From Oscillatoriaceae cyanobacterium M33_DOE_052 (GTDB taxonomy: Bacteria; Cyanobacteriota; Cyanobacteriia; Cyanobacteriales; Laspinemataceae): a stretch of 54,977 nt of DNA. Below, one piece after another: positions 25,998-35,554 of this stretch. A program made the translations under genes and the position numbers. Positions within the stretch are counted from its first letter, which is position 1; every line of letters starts with the position of its first letter. Below the pieces are notes generated by a model. That model did no database searches. It worked only from the letters and a program-made list of their open reading frames with translations, and was not told the DNA's origin. The stretch lies in contig DVDU01000088.1 in NCBI GenBank assembly GCA_015296065.1, forward strand, positions 1 through 54,977. Reading direction: 5' to 3'.

Positions 25998-27335
25998 TTA
26001 TATCCTTTCTCCCGTCAGGCTGAAAGCCCGCACATCGGTAATTTTCACCCGCACTAACTCACCTTTTAACTGATTAATATCACCATCGCAGAATGTCAGG
26101 CGGTTGCTGCGGGTGCGTCCCATGACTTGGGCGGGGTTTTTCGGGTTCTGGTCTTCCACTAGCACTTCTTCAACCCGGTGCAGATACCGCTGAGAACGAG
26201 CCGCCGCTGTCGTAGCTACTAAATGATTCAGCCGCTGCAAGCGATCGGCTTTCACATCCTCGCTCAACTGATTATCCCACAGGGCCGCCGGAGTCCCAGG
26301 ACGGGGAGAATAAGCCGCAGTATTCAACTGGTCAAAACCGATATCTTCCACTAACCGCAGGGTATTTTGAAACTGCTCCTCAGTTTCTCCCGGAAAACCC
26401 ACAATGGCATCCGCACTAATCGCCGCATCTGGCACATAAGTGCGAATTAAATCAATAATTCGGCGGTATTTTTCGTGAGTATATCCCCGCGCCATTGCCT
26501 TGAGCAGTTGATTATCCCCCGACTGGAAAGGGATATGAAAATGCTCGCAGACTTTCGGCAATTCCGCGCAAGCACGGATGAGACGTTCGGTGAAATAGCG
26601 GGGGTGACTGGTAGCAAAGCGGATGCGCTCCACCCCCGGCACATCGTGGATATAGTAGAGTAAATCAGTAAAAGTATGTAGGTGGGAGCCATCGGGTTTC
26701 GTTCCCGGCAAATCCCGACCATAAGCATCAATATTTTGACCCAAAAGGGTGATTTCTTTATATCCTTGCGCTGCCAGGATTTCGATTTCAGCGCGAATTG
26801 CCTCCGGCGTCCGAGATTGCTCTACCCCCCGCACGGAAGGCACCACGCAATAGGTGCAGCGTTCATTGCAACCATAAATCACGTTTACCCACGCCGTCAC
26901 TTTACTATCGCGGCGGGGTTTGGTGATATCTTCCACGATGTGAATTGGTTCTGTGGCTACCACTTGGTTGCCATCGAATACCTGTTCTAGCAAGTCACGC
27001 AGGCGGTTGGCGTGTTGCGGACCCATGACCAAATCCAGCTCGGGCACCCGCCGCATCAGGGATTCGCCTTCCTGCTGCGCCACGCAACCAGCGACAACTA
27101 AAGTTAGCTCTGGGTGTTCCTGCTTCCGCTTGGCTTGCCTACCGAGGTAAGAATAGACTTTTTGCTCGGCGTTGTCGCGAATGGTGCAGGTGTTGTAAAG
27201 AATGAGGTCTGCATCGTTGGGGTCCTCGGAAAACTGGAATCCCATTTCTTCTAAGATGCCAGCCATGCGTTCCGAGTCGGCTTTGTTCATTTGGCAGCCG
27301 AAGGTGGTGATATGGTAGCGTTTGTCATTTGTCAT
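25998..27335 (-). CDS. miaB: tRNA-2-methylthio-N6-dimethylallyladenosine synthase
   Basis: Radical-SAM methylthiotransferase that modifies A37 of tRNAs reading UNN codons. The 445-residue protein has the N-terminal UPF0004 domain with cluster ligands Cys14, Cys50 and Cys84. The radical-SAM motif CNERCTYC has Cys156, Cys160 and Cys163, and a TRAM domain closes the protein ([13 protein letters not shown] ... [14 protein letters not shown]). The start ATG at 27335 lies inside a GACAAAT heptamer array, so codons 1-5 (MTNDK) come from the repeat. An AAGGA ten bases upstream, also part of the repeat, can serve as ribosome site. [18 protein letters not shown] begins the conserved protein. Confidence 0.96.
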   Translation of the reverse strand: MTNDKRYHITTFGCQMNKADSERMAGILEEMGFQFSEDPNDADLILYNTCTIRDNAEQKVYSYLGRQAKRKQEHPELTLVVAGCVAQQEGESLMRRVPELDLVMGPQHANRLRDLLEQVFDGNQVVATEPIHIVEDITKPRRDSKVTAWVNVIYGCNERCTYCVVPSVRGVEQSRTPEAIRAEIEILAAQGYKEITLLGQNIDAYGRDLPGTKPDGSHLHTFTDLLYYIHDVPGVERIRFATSHPRYFTERLIRACAELPKVCEHFHIPFQSGDNQLLKAMARGYTHEKYRRIIDLIRTYVPDAAISADAIVGFPGETEEQFQNTLRLVEDIGFDQLNTAAYSPRPGTPAALWDNQLSEDVKADRLQRLNHLVATTAAARSQRYLHRVEEVLVEDQNPKNPAQVMGRTRSNRLTFCDGDINQLKGELVRVKITDVRAFSLTGERI

Positions 27336-27362
27336 TTGTCATTTGTCCTTGGTCATTTGACA
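27320..27362. repeat. heptamer repeat carrying the miaB start codon
   Basis: About six TTTGTCA/TTTGTCC/TTGGTCA units; read on the minus strand they give AAGGACAAATGACAAATGAC with both the ribosome-site-like AAGGA and the miaB ATG. Confidence 0.88.
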
Positions 27363-27488
27363 AAAACTTCATAAATCTTTACACAAGGGATGAAATTTTT
27401 GCCTGCATCCTGACGAATCCTAGAGGGAAAGGCTAGCCTAGATATAATCGGCGCTCTCATCGGCGCCCCTAGCGTAACTATAGCAGCT

Positions 27489-28439
27489 ATGGCAAAAGAA
27501 CTGGCAATTGACACTCGGGGACTGACTAAGCAATTTGACCGACATATCGCTGTTAACGATGTGGACTTGCAGGTTGCTAGTGGTGAGGTTTATGGCTTGA
27601 TCGGACCGAACGGCGCAGGCAAAACGACTCTGATCCGGATGCTGGCGACGGCGGAGGAACCAACCACGGGAGAGATTTACATTAATGGGGAGCTGCTGAA
27701 GCGGGATAGCACTAACCCGACTCTGAAGCGGCGTTTGGGATTTTTACCCGATGATTTTCCCCTGTACGATGATTTGACGGTGTGGGATTATCTGGACTAT
27801 TTCGCTCGTCTATATTATCTGCGTCAACCACGCCGCCGTCAACGCCTGTATGAGGTGCTGGAGTTGGTGCAACTGGGAAATAAGCGCAATAGCTTGATTT
27901 CTACTCTGTCTCGGGGGATGAAACAACGTCTGAGTTTAGCACGGACGATTATCCATGAGCCGATTTTGTTGCTACTAGATGAGCCGGTGTCGGGGTTAGA
28001 CCCCCTGGCGCGGATGCAGTTCCGGGAGATTATCAAAATCTTGCGGGAAGCGGGGATGACGATTTTGATATCTTCCCACGTGCTGAGTGATTTGGCGGAA
28101 CTTTGCACCTCGGTGGGGATTATGGAGTTGGGGTATCTGGTGGAAAGTTCGCCGCTGGCGGAATTGTACCAGCGGATGAGCCGCCAGCAAATTATTATGT
28201 CGGTTTTGGGCGATCGTGCCCCCCTAGAATCAGAACTCCGCCACCACCCCCAAGTAGAAGGTATCGAATATTTACCCAACAGCCAAAGTTTACGGGTGTA
28301 TTTCTCTGGGACTCCCGAAGCCAGTGCGGACTTACTGCGCCATCTCGTCCAAACCGGTATCCCCCTGACAGAATTTCATTGCACCCAAGAAGACCTAGAA
28401 ACAATTTTCCTCAAATTAGGGCACAAGCAAGCATCTTGA
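27489..28439 (+). CDS. ABC transporter ATP-binding protein (ABC-2 type)
   Basis: A 316-residue nucleotide-binding subunit that would power the three membrane proteins encoded just downstream. Walker A GPNGAGKTT begins at residue 39. The Q-loop region is GFLPDDFPLYDDLTV, the signature is LSRGMKQRLSLAR, Walker B is LLLLDEPVSGLD, and the switch His lies in LISSHVL. A C-terminal extension (about 220-316) is typical of exporters for drugs, polysaccharides or lipids. ATG 27489 is preceded by GCAGCT only, so the ribosome site is weak. The gap to the first permease is about 110 bases with a short heptamer block, so one transcript is plausible. The substrate is unknown. Confidence 0.92.
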   Translation: MAKELAIDTRGLTKQFDRHIAVNDVDLQVASGEVYGLIGPNGAGKTTLIRMLATAEEPTTGEIYINGELLKRDSTNPTLKRRLGFLPDDFPLYDDLTVWDYLDYFARLYYLRQPRRRQRLYEVLELVQLGNKRNSLISTLSRGMKQRLSLARTIIHEPILLLLDEPVSGLDPLARMQFREIIKILREAGMTILISSHVLSDLAELCTSVGIMELGYLVESSPLAELYQRMSRQQIIMSVLGDRAPLESELRHHPQVEGIEYLPNSQSLRVYFSGTPEASADLLRHLVQTGIPLTEFHCTQEDLETIFLKLGHKQAS

Positions 28440-28440
28440 T

Positions 28441-28470
28441 GCTTGGTCATTGGTCATTGGTCATTGGTCA
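28441..28470. repeat. TTGGTCA heptamer repeat
   Basis: Three perfect TTGGTCA units directly after the ATPase stop codon. Confidence 0.85.
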
Positions 28471-28551
28471 GATGCCCTGTTATAATTGGGGATAAGTTTA
28501 CCAAAATTTATCTCCGATCCGCCCCAAATCAAACCAATTAACTCAAAACTC

Positions 28552-30090
28552 ATGCTACTCACATTAACGGACAGACTAGGGGACTGGAATCCCCAGCTAT
28601 TTAGAGAGCTGAAAGGACGACTTAGTGGCCGGAAATTGCTGCTAGCTACTGCTACATCTGTGGTGGTGCAAGGATTACTCATCAGCGCTAATTCAAATTC
28701 CACCTGCACGAAATACGTAGATAGCATCGTCAGCCGCTGCGTGGAATATCATTGGGAAATCTACTGGCAGCCTTTATTTATGGCCGAAAGCATCATCCTG
28801 ATGCTGCTTTTGTTTGCCGGTGGCGTTTATATGCTAGTGGCGGACATAGTGCGAGAACAAAATCGGGGCACTTTGAATTTTATTCGCCTCAGTCCCCGGT
28901 CTAGCCAAAGTATTTTGCTGGGGAAAATCCTGGGAGTTCCATTCTTGCTATACTGGGGGATAGCTCTGGCCTTGCCCCTGCAATGGGTAGCGGCAGTAGC
29001 AGCGGAAATAGATTTGGGATGGGTATTAAGCTGTGACCTCCTCGTGGCAGCGGCTGGTAGTTTCTTTTATCTGCTTTTCCTCCTCAATGCGTTGCTATTG
29101 CCAGCACCTTATCAAGCTATCGCCGCCAGCTTTGTGGGCTGTTGGGTGACTTCCCTATATACCGGGTTTCTCGTCTGGGGATTTGATTCTTTTTCGCGGC
29201 GCTACATTGGGGATAGTTACTGGAAATGGTTTTCGGTGAACGTCGGCCAAGACTTGATGCTGAAAACAATTTGGACTGGGATTACTTTCGGCGTTGCCTC
29301 CTACTGGACTTGGCAGGCATTAAATCGCCGGTTTCGCAATCCTTCTGCCACTCTATTAAGCAAGGGACAAAGTTATTGGTTAACCGCCAGCTTTCAAATC
29401 TGGTTGTTGGGATGGCTGTGGTCATTTTATGCCAAATTTATGGATTTGACAGAGCTAAATAAGTTTGCCGTCATGTTGCCAGTCTCTATAGTCAATTTGG
29501 CATTTTTGCTGATTATAGTGGGAGCAATTACGCCGCACCGGCAAATTTTAGTAGATTGGGCGCGGTACTTAGAAGCCAGCTTGCCCACGGCTAAAGGCCA
29601 GAAAATGCAGGATTTAGTCTGGGGGGAAAAAAGCCCGATCGGATGGGCAGTTACCATTAATCTTACTATCACTAGCGCCATCTGGCTGCCTTGGCTGGTG
29701 GCGCAAGTAGGTGTGGTCAGTGGTGGCAAAGTTTTAGCGGGAATGGTTTTGAGTGCCAATTTAATCTGGATGTATGCGCTGTTAGTGCAGTTATTTACCC
29801 TGGGCACAAACAAATTCGTGACAATCCGCACTGGTGTGGCTTTGAGTGCAGTTATCGGCTTGCCTTCCGTACTATTCAGTGTTTTAGAAGTTAAAAACGC
29901 AACTTTGTGGATGTTTGCGGTATTTGGCAGTTGCTGGCAGTTTCTCCCAGAAGCATCCGTCACCAGTATTTTCTTCAGCTTGCTGGGTCAAATCGTCACC
30001 ATGATTATGCTGGACTGGCAGCTCAGACAGCAGCTCAATGAGTTGGGGGCATCTACATCTAAAGAATTGCTGGCAGATGTCAAAGGATAA
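28552..30090 (+). CDS. ABC-2 type permease, paralog 1 of 3
   Basis: A 512-residue membrane protein with about ten to twelve hydrophobic segments. The ATG at 28552 (MLLTLTDRLGDWNPQLFREL) is preferred over the open TTG at 28486, because it aligns with both downstream paralogs at DWNPQLFRELKGR. The family core VREQNRGTLNFIRLSPRSSQSILLGKILGVP is shared by all three, as are the RNRRFRNPSATLLSKGQSY-like cytoplasmic loop and the C-terminal GASTSKELLA. Compared with the others, it lacks ~45-60 residues in the first external loops and middle region. It probably pairs with one of the other permeases and the upstream ATPase. Confidence 0.86.
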   Translation: MLLTLTDRLGDWNPQLFRELKGRLSGRKLLLATATSVVVQGLLISANSNSTCTKYVDSIVSRCVEYHWEIYWQPLFMAESIILMLLLFAGGVYMLVADIVREQNRGTLNFIRLSPRSSQSILLGKILGVPFLLYWGIALALPLQWVAAVAAEIDLGWVLSCDLLVAAAGSFFYLLFLLNALLLPAPYQAIAASFVGCWVTSLYTGFLVWGFDSFSRRYIGDSYWKWFSVNVGQDLMLKTIWTGITFGVASYWTWQALNRRFRNPSATLLSKGQSYWLTASFQIWLLGWLWSFYAKFMDLTELNKFAVMLPVSIVNLAFLLIIVGAITPHRQILVDWARYLEASLPTAKGQKMQDLVWGEKSPIGWAVTINLTITSAIWLPWLVAQVGVVSGGKVLAGMVLSANLIWMYALLVQLFTLGTNKFVTIRTGVALSAVIGLPSVLFSVLEVKNATLWMFAVFGSCWQFLPEASVTSIFFSLLGQIVTMIMLDWQLRQQLNELGASTSKELLADVKG

Positions 30091-30225
30091 GAAAAAAGGG
30101 ACAACTAGGGTGGGCAATGCCCACGAACCAGTAACCCCTCACCCTAAATCCCTCGACCAAAATGGGAGAGGGACTTTGCCCAACTCCCTCTTGGCAGCGT
30201 TCAACCCTAGAAAAGGACAAAATAG

Positions 30226-31947
30226 ATGAACTTACCTTGGCTAAACAAACTTACTGACTGGAACCCACAGCTATTCCGGGAAATTAAAGGGCGGTGCAAA
30301 CCCCGGAATATGGGAATTGCAGCGGGTCTCTCTTTATTTGGGCAATTGCTGTTGATGATGTCCCTTTATCAGCGGCTGCCCTTCACGAAAGTTAACGATT
30401 CGTTAGAGATTTGGAGTAAATATTGCACGGGGATAAACCCCAATGATCCTAAATCTTACTACCGCTACAATACCCAACCCTGTCTCATTGATGGGTCAGG
30501 CAATTTCATCGTTAACTGGGATTTGTGGTGGTACGATATGTTTCTCTGGCTCAGCTTTAGCAGCTTGGTGGTGATGCTGGGGGTGGGCACTTATATGCTC
30601 ATCAATGACTTGGCGAATGAGGAACGACGGGGCACGTTGAATTTCCTCCGCCTCACTCCCCAGTCTAGCCAGAGTATTTTACTGGGCAAAATGCTGGGAG
30701 TGCCGGTGTTGGTATATTTAGCAGCATTGATGGCGGCGCCGCTGCATTTTTGGGCAGGGTTGGAAGCTGGGATGAGTCTGAGTCGGATACTGATGTATGA
30801 TGGTGCTGTGGTAGCTTGCGGCATTTTCTTCTTCAGTGGGGCGATGCTGTTTGGTTTGCTGAGTTCTTGGATGGGAGGGTTTCAGGCTTGGCTGGGCAGC
30901 GGCTTGGTGCTGAGTTGGCTATGGATGTGTGGGATGAAGGTAGATTCGGGTTTGATTGAAAATAATGCCTCTGACATCATCAATTTGTTCAATCCCTGGT
31001 TTATTCTGCCTTATATGATTTCACCAATCCAAGATGAACTGCCCCAGCATTTGTGGGTAGTTTCGGATTATTTCCGGGGTGGCGATGCTATAGACTGGGA
31101 GTGGTTTTATTTGCCGATCGGTGCCTCATTTGTGGCTTTGGTGATGCTGATGGGGTTGAATTTTGCCATGTGGACTTACTGGATGTGGCATGGTTTAAAC
31201 CGTCGCTTCCCCAACCCTGGCGCTACTTGGCTGAGTAAGAGCAAAAGTTATGTTTTGGTGGCGAGCTTTGAACTGCTGCTCTTGGGTTGTGGGATGCAAA
31301 CTGAGGCTTATTGGGAGGATAATTTTAATTGGGTGCTGGTATCCAATTTGTTGGTGTTTTTGGGGACGATCGCCTCGATTTCCCCCCAGCGACAAACCCT
31401 CATCGATTGGGCTCGCTACCGCCACACTGCCCGCGAGCAAAAATCTAAAGGCTTGTGGGGGGATTTAATCTGGGGAGAAAAAAGCCCCGCTCCTGTAGCC
31501 ATCTTGCTCAATCTCCTAGGATTAGCAGCCATCTTATCCGTCTGGCTCGTCTTATTTTACTCCACAGACAAATACATCATTGAGCGTTTAGTTGGCCTCA
31601 TCACCACTGCCACTATTATCGCTATCTACGCCGTCATCGCACAGCTCATACTATTGAGCAAAATCAAACACGCTGCTATCTGGGCAACAGCAGTTATTGG
31701 CTCTTCCGCCTTCCTCATGCCATTTATTTTGATGATTCTCTCCCTAGAAGCACACAACCAACCATTATTGTGGCTGTTTACTGGCTTTTCTTGGCTGGGC
31801 ATAGAACATATTACCTCTATCACCAACCTATTGTTAGCCTTCACGGCACAAATCACAATTCTCGGCGGCTTGAGTTGGAAGTTACGCCAGCAACTTAACC
31901 AAGCTGGCGAATCTGCTACCAAAGCTCTGTTGGCAAGTCAACGATAA
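30226..31947 (+). CDS. ABC-2 type permease, paralog 2 of 3
   Basis: A 573-residue multi-pass protein. It begins MNLPWLNKLTDWNPQLFREIKGR and ends GESATKALLASQR, like paralog 3. The first external loop (about 50-95) carries two cysteines in YCTGINPNDP...QPCLI, also present in paralog 3, and could form a disulfide. The central block ANEERRGTLNFLRLTPQSSQ and ILLGKMLGVPVLVYLAALMA is nearly identical in paralog 3, showing a recent duplication. ATG 30226 follows AAAAGGACAAAATAG, a usable ribosome site. The 135 bases before it hold a commonly repeated CCCTCACCCTAAATCCCTC-type stretch and no gene. Confidence 0.87.
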   Translation: MNLPWLNKLTDWNPQLFREIKGRCKPRNMGIAAGLSLFGQLLLMMSLYQRLPFTKVNDSLEIWSKYCTGINPNDPKSYYRYNTQPCLIDGSGNFIVNWDLWWYDMFLWLSFSSLVVMLGVGTYMLINDLANEERRGTLNFLRLTPQSSQSILLGKMLGVPVLVYLAALMAAPLHFWAGLEAGMSLSRILMYDGAVVACGIFFFSGAMLFGLLSSWMGGFQAWLGSGLVLSWLWMCGMKVDSGLIENNASDIINLFNPWFILPYMISPIQDELPQHLWVVSDYFRGGDAIDWEWFYLPIGASFVALVMLMGLNFAMWTYWMWHGLNRRFPNPGATWLSKSKSYVLVASFELLLLGCGMQTEAYWEDNFNWVLVSNLLVFLGTIASISPQRQTLIDWARYRHTAREQKSKGLWGDLIWGEKSPAPVAILLNLLGLAAILSVWLVLFYSTDKYIIERLVGLITTATIIAIYAVIAQLILLSKIKHAAIWATAVIGSSAFLMPFILMILSLEAHNQPLLWLFTGFSWLGIEHITSITNLLLAFTAQITILGGLSWKLRQQLNQAGESATKALLASQR

Positions 31948-32026
31948 CCAATCAATGCTGGTTTCCCCGGAATCTACCGAGAAACCAGCTCCTATTACAT
32001 CCCTCACAATTAAGGGTAAAACATCT

Positions 32027-33700
32027 ATGCAACTTTCACTAGACATAATCAGCGACTGGAATCCCCAGATCTTCCGAGAACTGAAAGGGCGCATTAAAAA
32101 CCAGAGTCTGGCCATAGTTGCTGGTATTTCCCTCCTTGGTCAGCTCCTATTGTTGATTACTTTAGCCAGTCAACTACCTGGTAATGGATATTCTTACCGG
32201 AATAAATACTGCTTGGGATACTCAGATTCCTCCTGCATCCAAGATGCTAGCGGTCAATATCTGATTAACTGGCAGCTCTGGTGGTTGGACTGCTTCCTGT
32301 GGCTCAGTATGGCAGGAGTTTTGGCGCTCCTAGTGGCGGGCACTTATATGCTGGTGAGGGACTTAACCAATGAAGAAGGGCGAGGTACATTAAACTTTCT
32401 GCGCCTGACTCCCCAACCTAGCCATACTATCTTACTGGGTAAAATGCTGGGAGTGCCAGTGCTGTTGTATTTAGCAGCAGTGGTGGCGGCTCCCTTGCAC
32501 TTTTGGGCTGGAGTACAAGCTGGAATTCCCCCCATCAATATTTTGGCTTTCGATAGCGTCCTTTTGGCGGGGTGCTTTTGCTGCTACAGTGCGGTGATGT
32601 TGTTCGCGATCGCCGTCAAATCGAGCGGGATGCTCCCTTGGTTAGCTAGCGGTGGATTATTCATATTCTTGGCCATAACTTTGAACAAACTATGGGACAA
32701 CTCAGGGGTGGTATTTAATAATGTCACGGACTGGGTAAATCTATTTAACCCCTGCTCTTTGCTACCCTATTTATTCGACCCCACGGGCAATTTATCGAAA
32801 GCGTTCTGGTACTTTGGGAACAACCATTTACACTTCCAGTGGTATTACATCCCCGTAGGTGCTTCCGGTTTAGGATTTTGTACCTTGATGGTGCTTAATT
32901 TCAGTCTGTGGAGTTACTGGATGTGGCAAGGCTTAAACCGCCGCTTCCCCAATCCTAGCGCTAGTTGGCTGAGCAAACGCCAGAGTTATACTCTAGTCGC
33001 CTGTTTTGAGGGTATGGCTCTGGGGTTTGCCCTCCAAGAAAAACCAAACTGGTATTCTGGTGATTCTTTTCTCGACTCTTTTAGCTATAATTTAGCCACG
33101 CTAGTGGTCATCAATATCCTCTTAGGCTTATGTTTGATAGTCGCACTTTCTCCCCAACGCCAATCTCTCATCGATTGGGCGCGCTACCGTCATATGGAGG
33201 GGGGAGCTAAAGGTTTATGGCAAGATTTGGTTTTGGCGGAAAAAAGCCCTGCTCCTGTGGCCATCTTCCTCAACTTTTTGGGGATATCATTGTTGTTAGC
33301 CGCTTGGATTCTCTTGTGGCCAGCGGAAACTGATAGAATGGAAAATTTGGCTTTGGTGTGTTTAAACGCTGTGTTTGTTTCGATTTGGGCGGTAGTGGTG
33401 CAGATGATATTATTGCTCAAAGGCGCCAAACAAAATGTCTGGGCAACAGTCATAGTAGCTGCTGGGATTATCTTGCCACCGATAATTTTCTTTTTGTTAT
33501 CGGGGGATTTTCCAAACAATACCTTCCCCTGGCTGTTTACAGTTTTTTCCTGGGCGGTAATAGACCATGCTGATTTATTTAGTATTTTGACCGCCATTAT
33601 CGGTCAGCTCTCCATCTTGGCGGGATTGAGTTTCTCGCTACGTCGTCAGATACGTATGGCTGGGGAGTCGGCTTCTAAAGCATTGTTGGCCACTAAATAA
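32027..33700 (+). CDS. ABC-2 type permease, paralog 3 of 3
   Basis: A 557-residue multi-pass protein; ATG 32027 (MQLSLDIISDWNPQIFRELKGR) is chosen by alignment to the two paralogs, though the frame is open back to 31955. It shares TNEEGRGTLNFLRLTPQPSH, ILLGKMLGVPVLLYLAAVVA and PLHFWAGVQAG with paralog 2, and the C-terminal GESASKALLATK. It is closer to paralog 2 than to paralog 1. An ATPase plus three different permeases implies either alternative pairings or different substrates, since ABC-2 exporters normally use two membrane domains. Confidence 0.87.
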   Translation: MQLSLDIISDWNPQIFRELKGRIKNQSLAIVAGISLLGQLLLLITLASQLPGNGYSYRNKYCLGYSDSSCIQDASGQYLINWQLWWLDCFLWLSMAGVLALLVAGTYMLVRDLTNEEGRGTLNFLRLTPQPSHTILLGKMLGVPVLLYLAAVVAAPLHFWAGVQAGIPPINILAFDSVLLAGCFCCYSAVMLFAIAVKSSGMLPWLASGGLFIFLAITLNKLWDNSGVVFNNVTDWVNLFNPCSLLPYLFDPTGNLSKAFWYFGNNHLHFQWYYIPVGASGLGFCTLMVLNFSLWSYWMWQGLNRRFPNPSASWLSKRQSYTLVACFEGMALGFALQEKPNWYSGDSFLDSFSYNLATLVVINILLGLCLIVALSPQRQSLIDWARYRHMEGGAKGLWQDLVLAEKSPAPVAIFLNFLGISLLLAAWILLWPAETDRMENLALVCLNAVFVSIWAVVVQMILLLKGAKQNVWATVIVAAGIILPPIIFFLLSGDFPNNTFPWLFTVFSWAVIDHADLFSILTAIIGQLSILAGLSFSLRRQIRMAGESASKALLATK

Positions 33701-33762
33701 TATGCGGTGACAGTGTTAGTATTTGTTGGGTTTCGTGACTCAACCCAACCTACAAATCAGGG

Positions 33763-33796
33763 GATGTAGGGGCGATTCGCGAATCGCCCCTACATC
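33763..33796. repeat. 34-bp perfect palindrome
   Basis: GATGTAGGGGCGATTCG followed by its exact reverse complement. Related but worn versions (GTAGG..., ...GAATTGCCCC) are seen at 34687-34713 and 48598-48626. It lies between the convergent permease 3 and DUF4079 genes, where it could end transcription from both sides, though no T run follows. Confidence 0.92.
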
Positions 33797-33800
33797 TGGT

Positions 33801-34562
33801 TTAAATGAATAGTTTTGGTGCGGTGAGGATTTGGGCAACATTACTGCTGGGATAATTGCTAGAAGTGGGGCAAGTTTGCTTACCCCAATCGCATTTTTCT
33901 AGGTGTTTTTGCTGCCAGCTTAAAGGGATTTCTAGGAGGTCTCTGGCTCCGGTAAAACTTTGGCCAATAAACAGCAGCACGGCGATGCAGTTTAAAATAG
34001 TGTGGGCGAGACGCCAGCGGTGCGATCGGTCTTGATATATATCCGGGACGATCGCGAGGGAAAAAATCATCAGTAAGGCGGCGGCAATGCCATAATAGTA
34101 GTGGGAAACTTGCCATTCATAGGTACGGCGAAATACTCCTTCTTGGCACCCTAAAATTACTAAACCAGCCCCGGATAGGGTGGCAAAAATTACCCGCCAG
34201 AGCTTTGGTTTGGCTTGATAGAGAAAGATTAAGGAGGCAATGGTGGCGGCAAACATTAAAATGATGAAAGTAAATTGTAATGGTTTTTGGCTCCAAAGTT
34301 GATTTTTGATGATATTTTTAAAAATAATCGAGTAAGCGAGGGCAATTAAGGTGATTCCTACGACAGAACCGGTGAGCCATCGCCCAAATTTCACGTGTTC
34401 GCTGCCTACTAGGGAAGGAATTTTGCTTGTACCTCCATCCACAGTTTGCAAGCGACGTTGACGGGTCTGTAATGCCATATTGACGGCAATACCGATGAGG
34501 GGGAAGATGACAATCACGGCCATTGCTGGATGGATGAGAGCCATAAAGTCGATTAGCTGCAT
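33801..34562 (-). CDS. DUF4079 family membrane protein
   Basis: A 253-residue membrane protein of a family common in cyanobacteria and plastid-bearing lineages. It begins MQLIDFMALIHPAMAVIVIFP and has about seven hydrophobic helices. The family signature near the C-terminus, IGQSFTGARDLLEIPLSWQ, is present. Histidines in ALIHPAM, SHYYYG and RLAHTIL could hold haem as in other small cyanobacterial membrane proteins of cytochrome b561-like shape; that is inference. A Cys pair near the C-terminus (CDWGKQTC) is unusual. It stands alone, convergent with the permease operon. Confidence 0.82.
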   Translation of the reverse strand: MQLIDFMALIHPAMAVIVIFPLIGIAVNMALQTRQRRLQTVDGGTSKIPSLVGSEHVKFGRWLTGSVVGITLIALAYSIIFKNIIKNQLWSQKPLQFTFIILMFAATIASLIFLYQAKPKLWRVIFATLSGAGLVILGCQEGVFRRTYEWQVSHYYYGIAAALLMIFSLAIVPDIYQDRSHRWRLAHTILNCIAVLLFIGQSFTGARDLLEIPLSWQQKHLEKCDWGKQTCPTSSNYPSSNVAQILTAPKLFI

Positions 34563-34686
34563 ACCATACCTCTGGTGGGGATAAAAGTGGAGCGGGAAAG
34601 AACCCAGTTTTTATGATATTTGATGATTTGCTCTATCTGGTTAATTTCCGGGGTGTCACTACAGAGGCGAGGCTGAGGGGGACCTG

Positions 34687-34713
34687 TAGGTGGTGCAATT
34701 CCTGAATTGCCCC
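34687..34713. repeat. degenerate palindrome of the GTAGGGGCGATTCG family
   Basis: GTAGGTGGTGCAATT then CCTGAATTGCCCCTA; the arms pair imperfectly. It lies upstream of the HEAT-repeat gene. Confidence 0.55.
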
Positions 34714-34775
34714 TAGGGGTGGGTGAAGGGTACTATAATGAGAAAAAGTGTAAAGTTTTGTAACAAGACGAGTTT

Positions 34776-35456
34776 ATGATGGCTATGGATTTGGATGCAA
34801 TTTCGGCGAAGTTGGAGAGCAGCAGTTCTCGCGATCGCCTATTGGCGCTAGCATCGTTACGGGATGTGGAGGCTGCTGCTGCTGTTCCTTTAATCAAAAA
34901 AGTGCTGAATGATGAGAATCTACAAGTGCGATCGATGGCAGTATTTGCCTTGGGACTGAAGCCGACGACAGAAAATTATGAGATTTTAGTCGAGTTGGTG
35001 GAAACGGACCCGGACTATGGCATCCGTTCCGCTGCGGCGGGGGCTCTGGGCTATTTGGAAGACCAGCGAGCCGTAGGGGTGTTAGTCCGAGCCTTATATG
35101 AGGATACAGATTGGCTGGTGCGGTTTAGCGCCGCTGCTTCCCTGGGCAATCTCAAGGACCCCCGCGCCACTAAAGTCCTCATCGAGGCTCTCGATAGTCC
35201 CGAAGTGGTCATCCAGCAGGCGGCGATCGCGGCTCTCGGCGAAATTCAAGCCACCGACGCTCTCCCCCATATCCTCCGTTTCGCCGACGCGGAAGACTGG
35301 TTAGTGCGTCAACGTCTCGCCGAATCTTTGGGCAACTTCTCAGATCAGAAAGCCATTTCTGCGCTCAAATACCTGGAAAAAGATAGCCATCCCCAAGTTG
35401 CCGCCGCTGCTACTTTTGGCCTGCAAAATTTGGCCCAAGCGGGATATCAAGTTTAA
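34776..35456 (+). CDS. HEAT-repeat protein (PBS-lyase-like repeats)
   Basis: A 226-residue all-helical protein made of about six HEAT-like repeats of 30-31 residues. Examples are VRSMAVFALGLKPTTENYEI, IRSAAAGALGYLEDQRAVGV, VRFSAAASLGNLKDPRATKV and QQAAIAALGEIQATDALPH. Such repeats occur in phycobilin lyases (CpcE/F), in NblB and in many scaffold proteins. Nothing here fixes the role, and I do not assign it to the lyases. The start has three ATGs close together (34776, 34779, 34785); the first is used. A strong inverted repeat follows its stop. Confidence 0.85.
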   Translation: MMAMDLDAISAKLESSSSRDRLLALASLRDVEAAAAVPLIKKVLNDENLQVRSMAVFALGLKPTTENYEILVELVETDPDYGIRSAAAGALGYLEDQRAVGVLVRALYEDTDWLVRFSAAASLGNLKDPRATKVLIEALDSPEVVIQQAAIAALGEIQATDALPHILRFADAEDWLVRQRLAESLGNFSDQKAISALKYLEKDSHPQVAAAATFGLQNLAQAGYQV

Positions 35457-35529
35457 AAGGTTCGTAGTAGGGCTTTAGCCCACTCCGGAGTAATGTTAGA
35501 CTTAGGGCTAAAGCCCTACTACGAACCTT
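35457..35529. repeat. 25-bp inverted repeat between convergent genes
   Basis: Perfectly paired 25-base arms, AAGGTTCGTAGTAGGGCTTT + AGCCC (35457-35481) and its complement (35505-35529), with a 23-base loop. It starts at the stop of the HEAT gene. It resembles a dispersed cyanobacterial repeat, and a partial third arm (GAGGGCTAAAGGAGGGTGCT, then ACGAAC) follows at 35530-35556. Confidence 0.9.
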
Positions 35530-35554
35530 GAGGGCTAAAGGAGGGTGCTACGAA

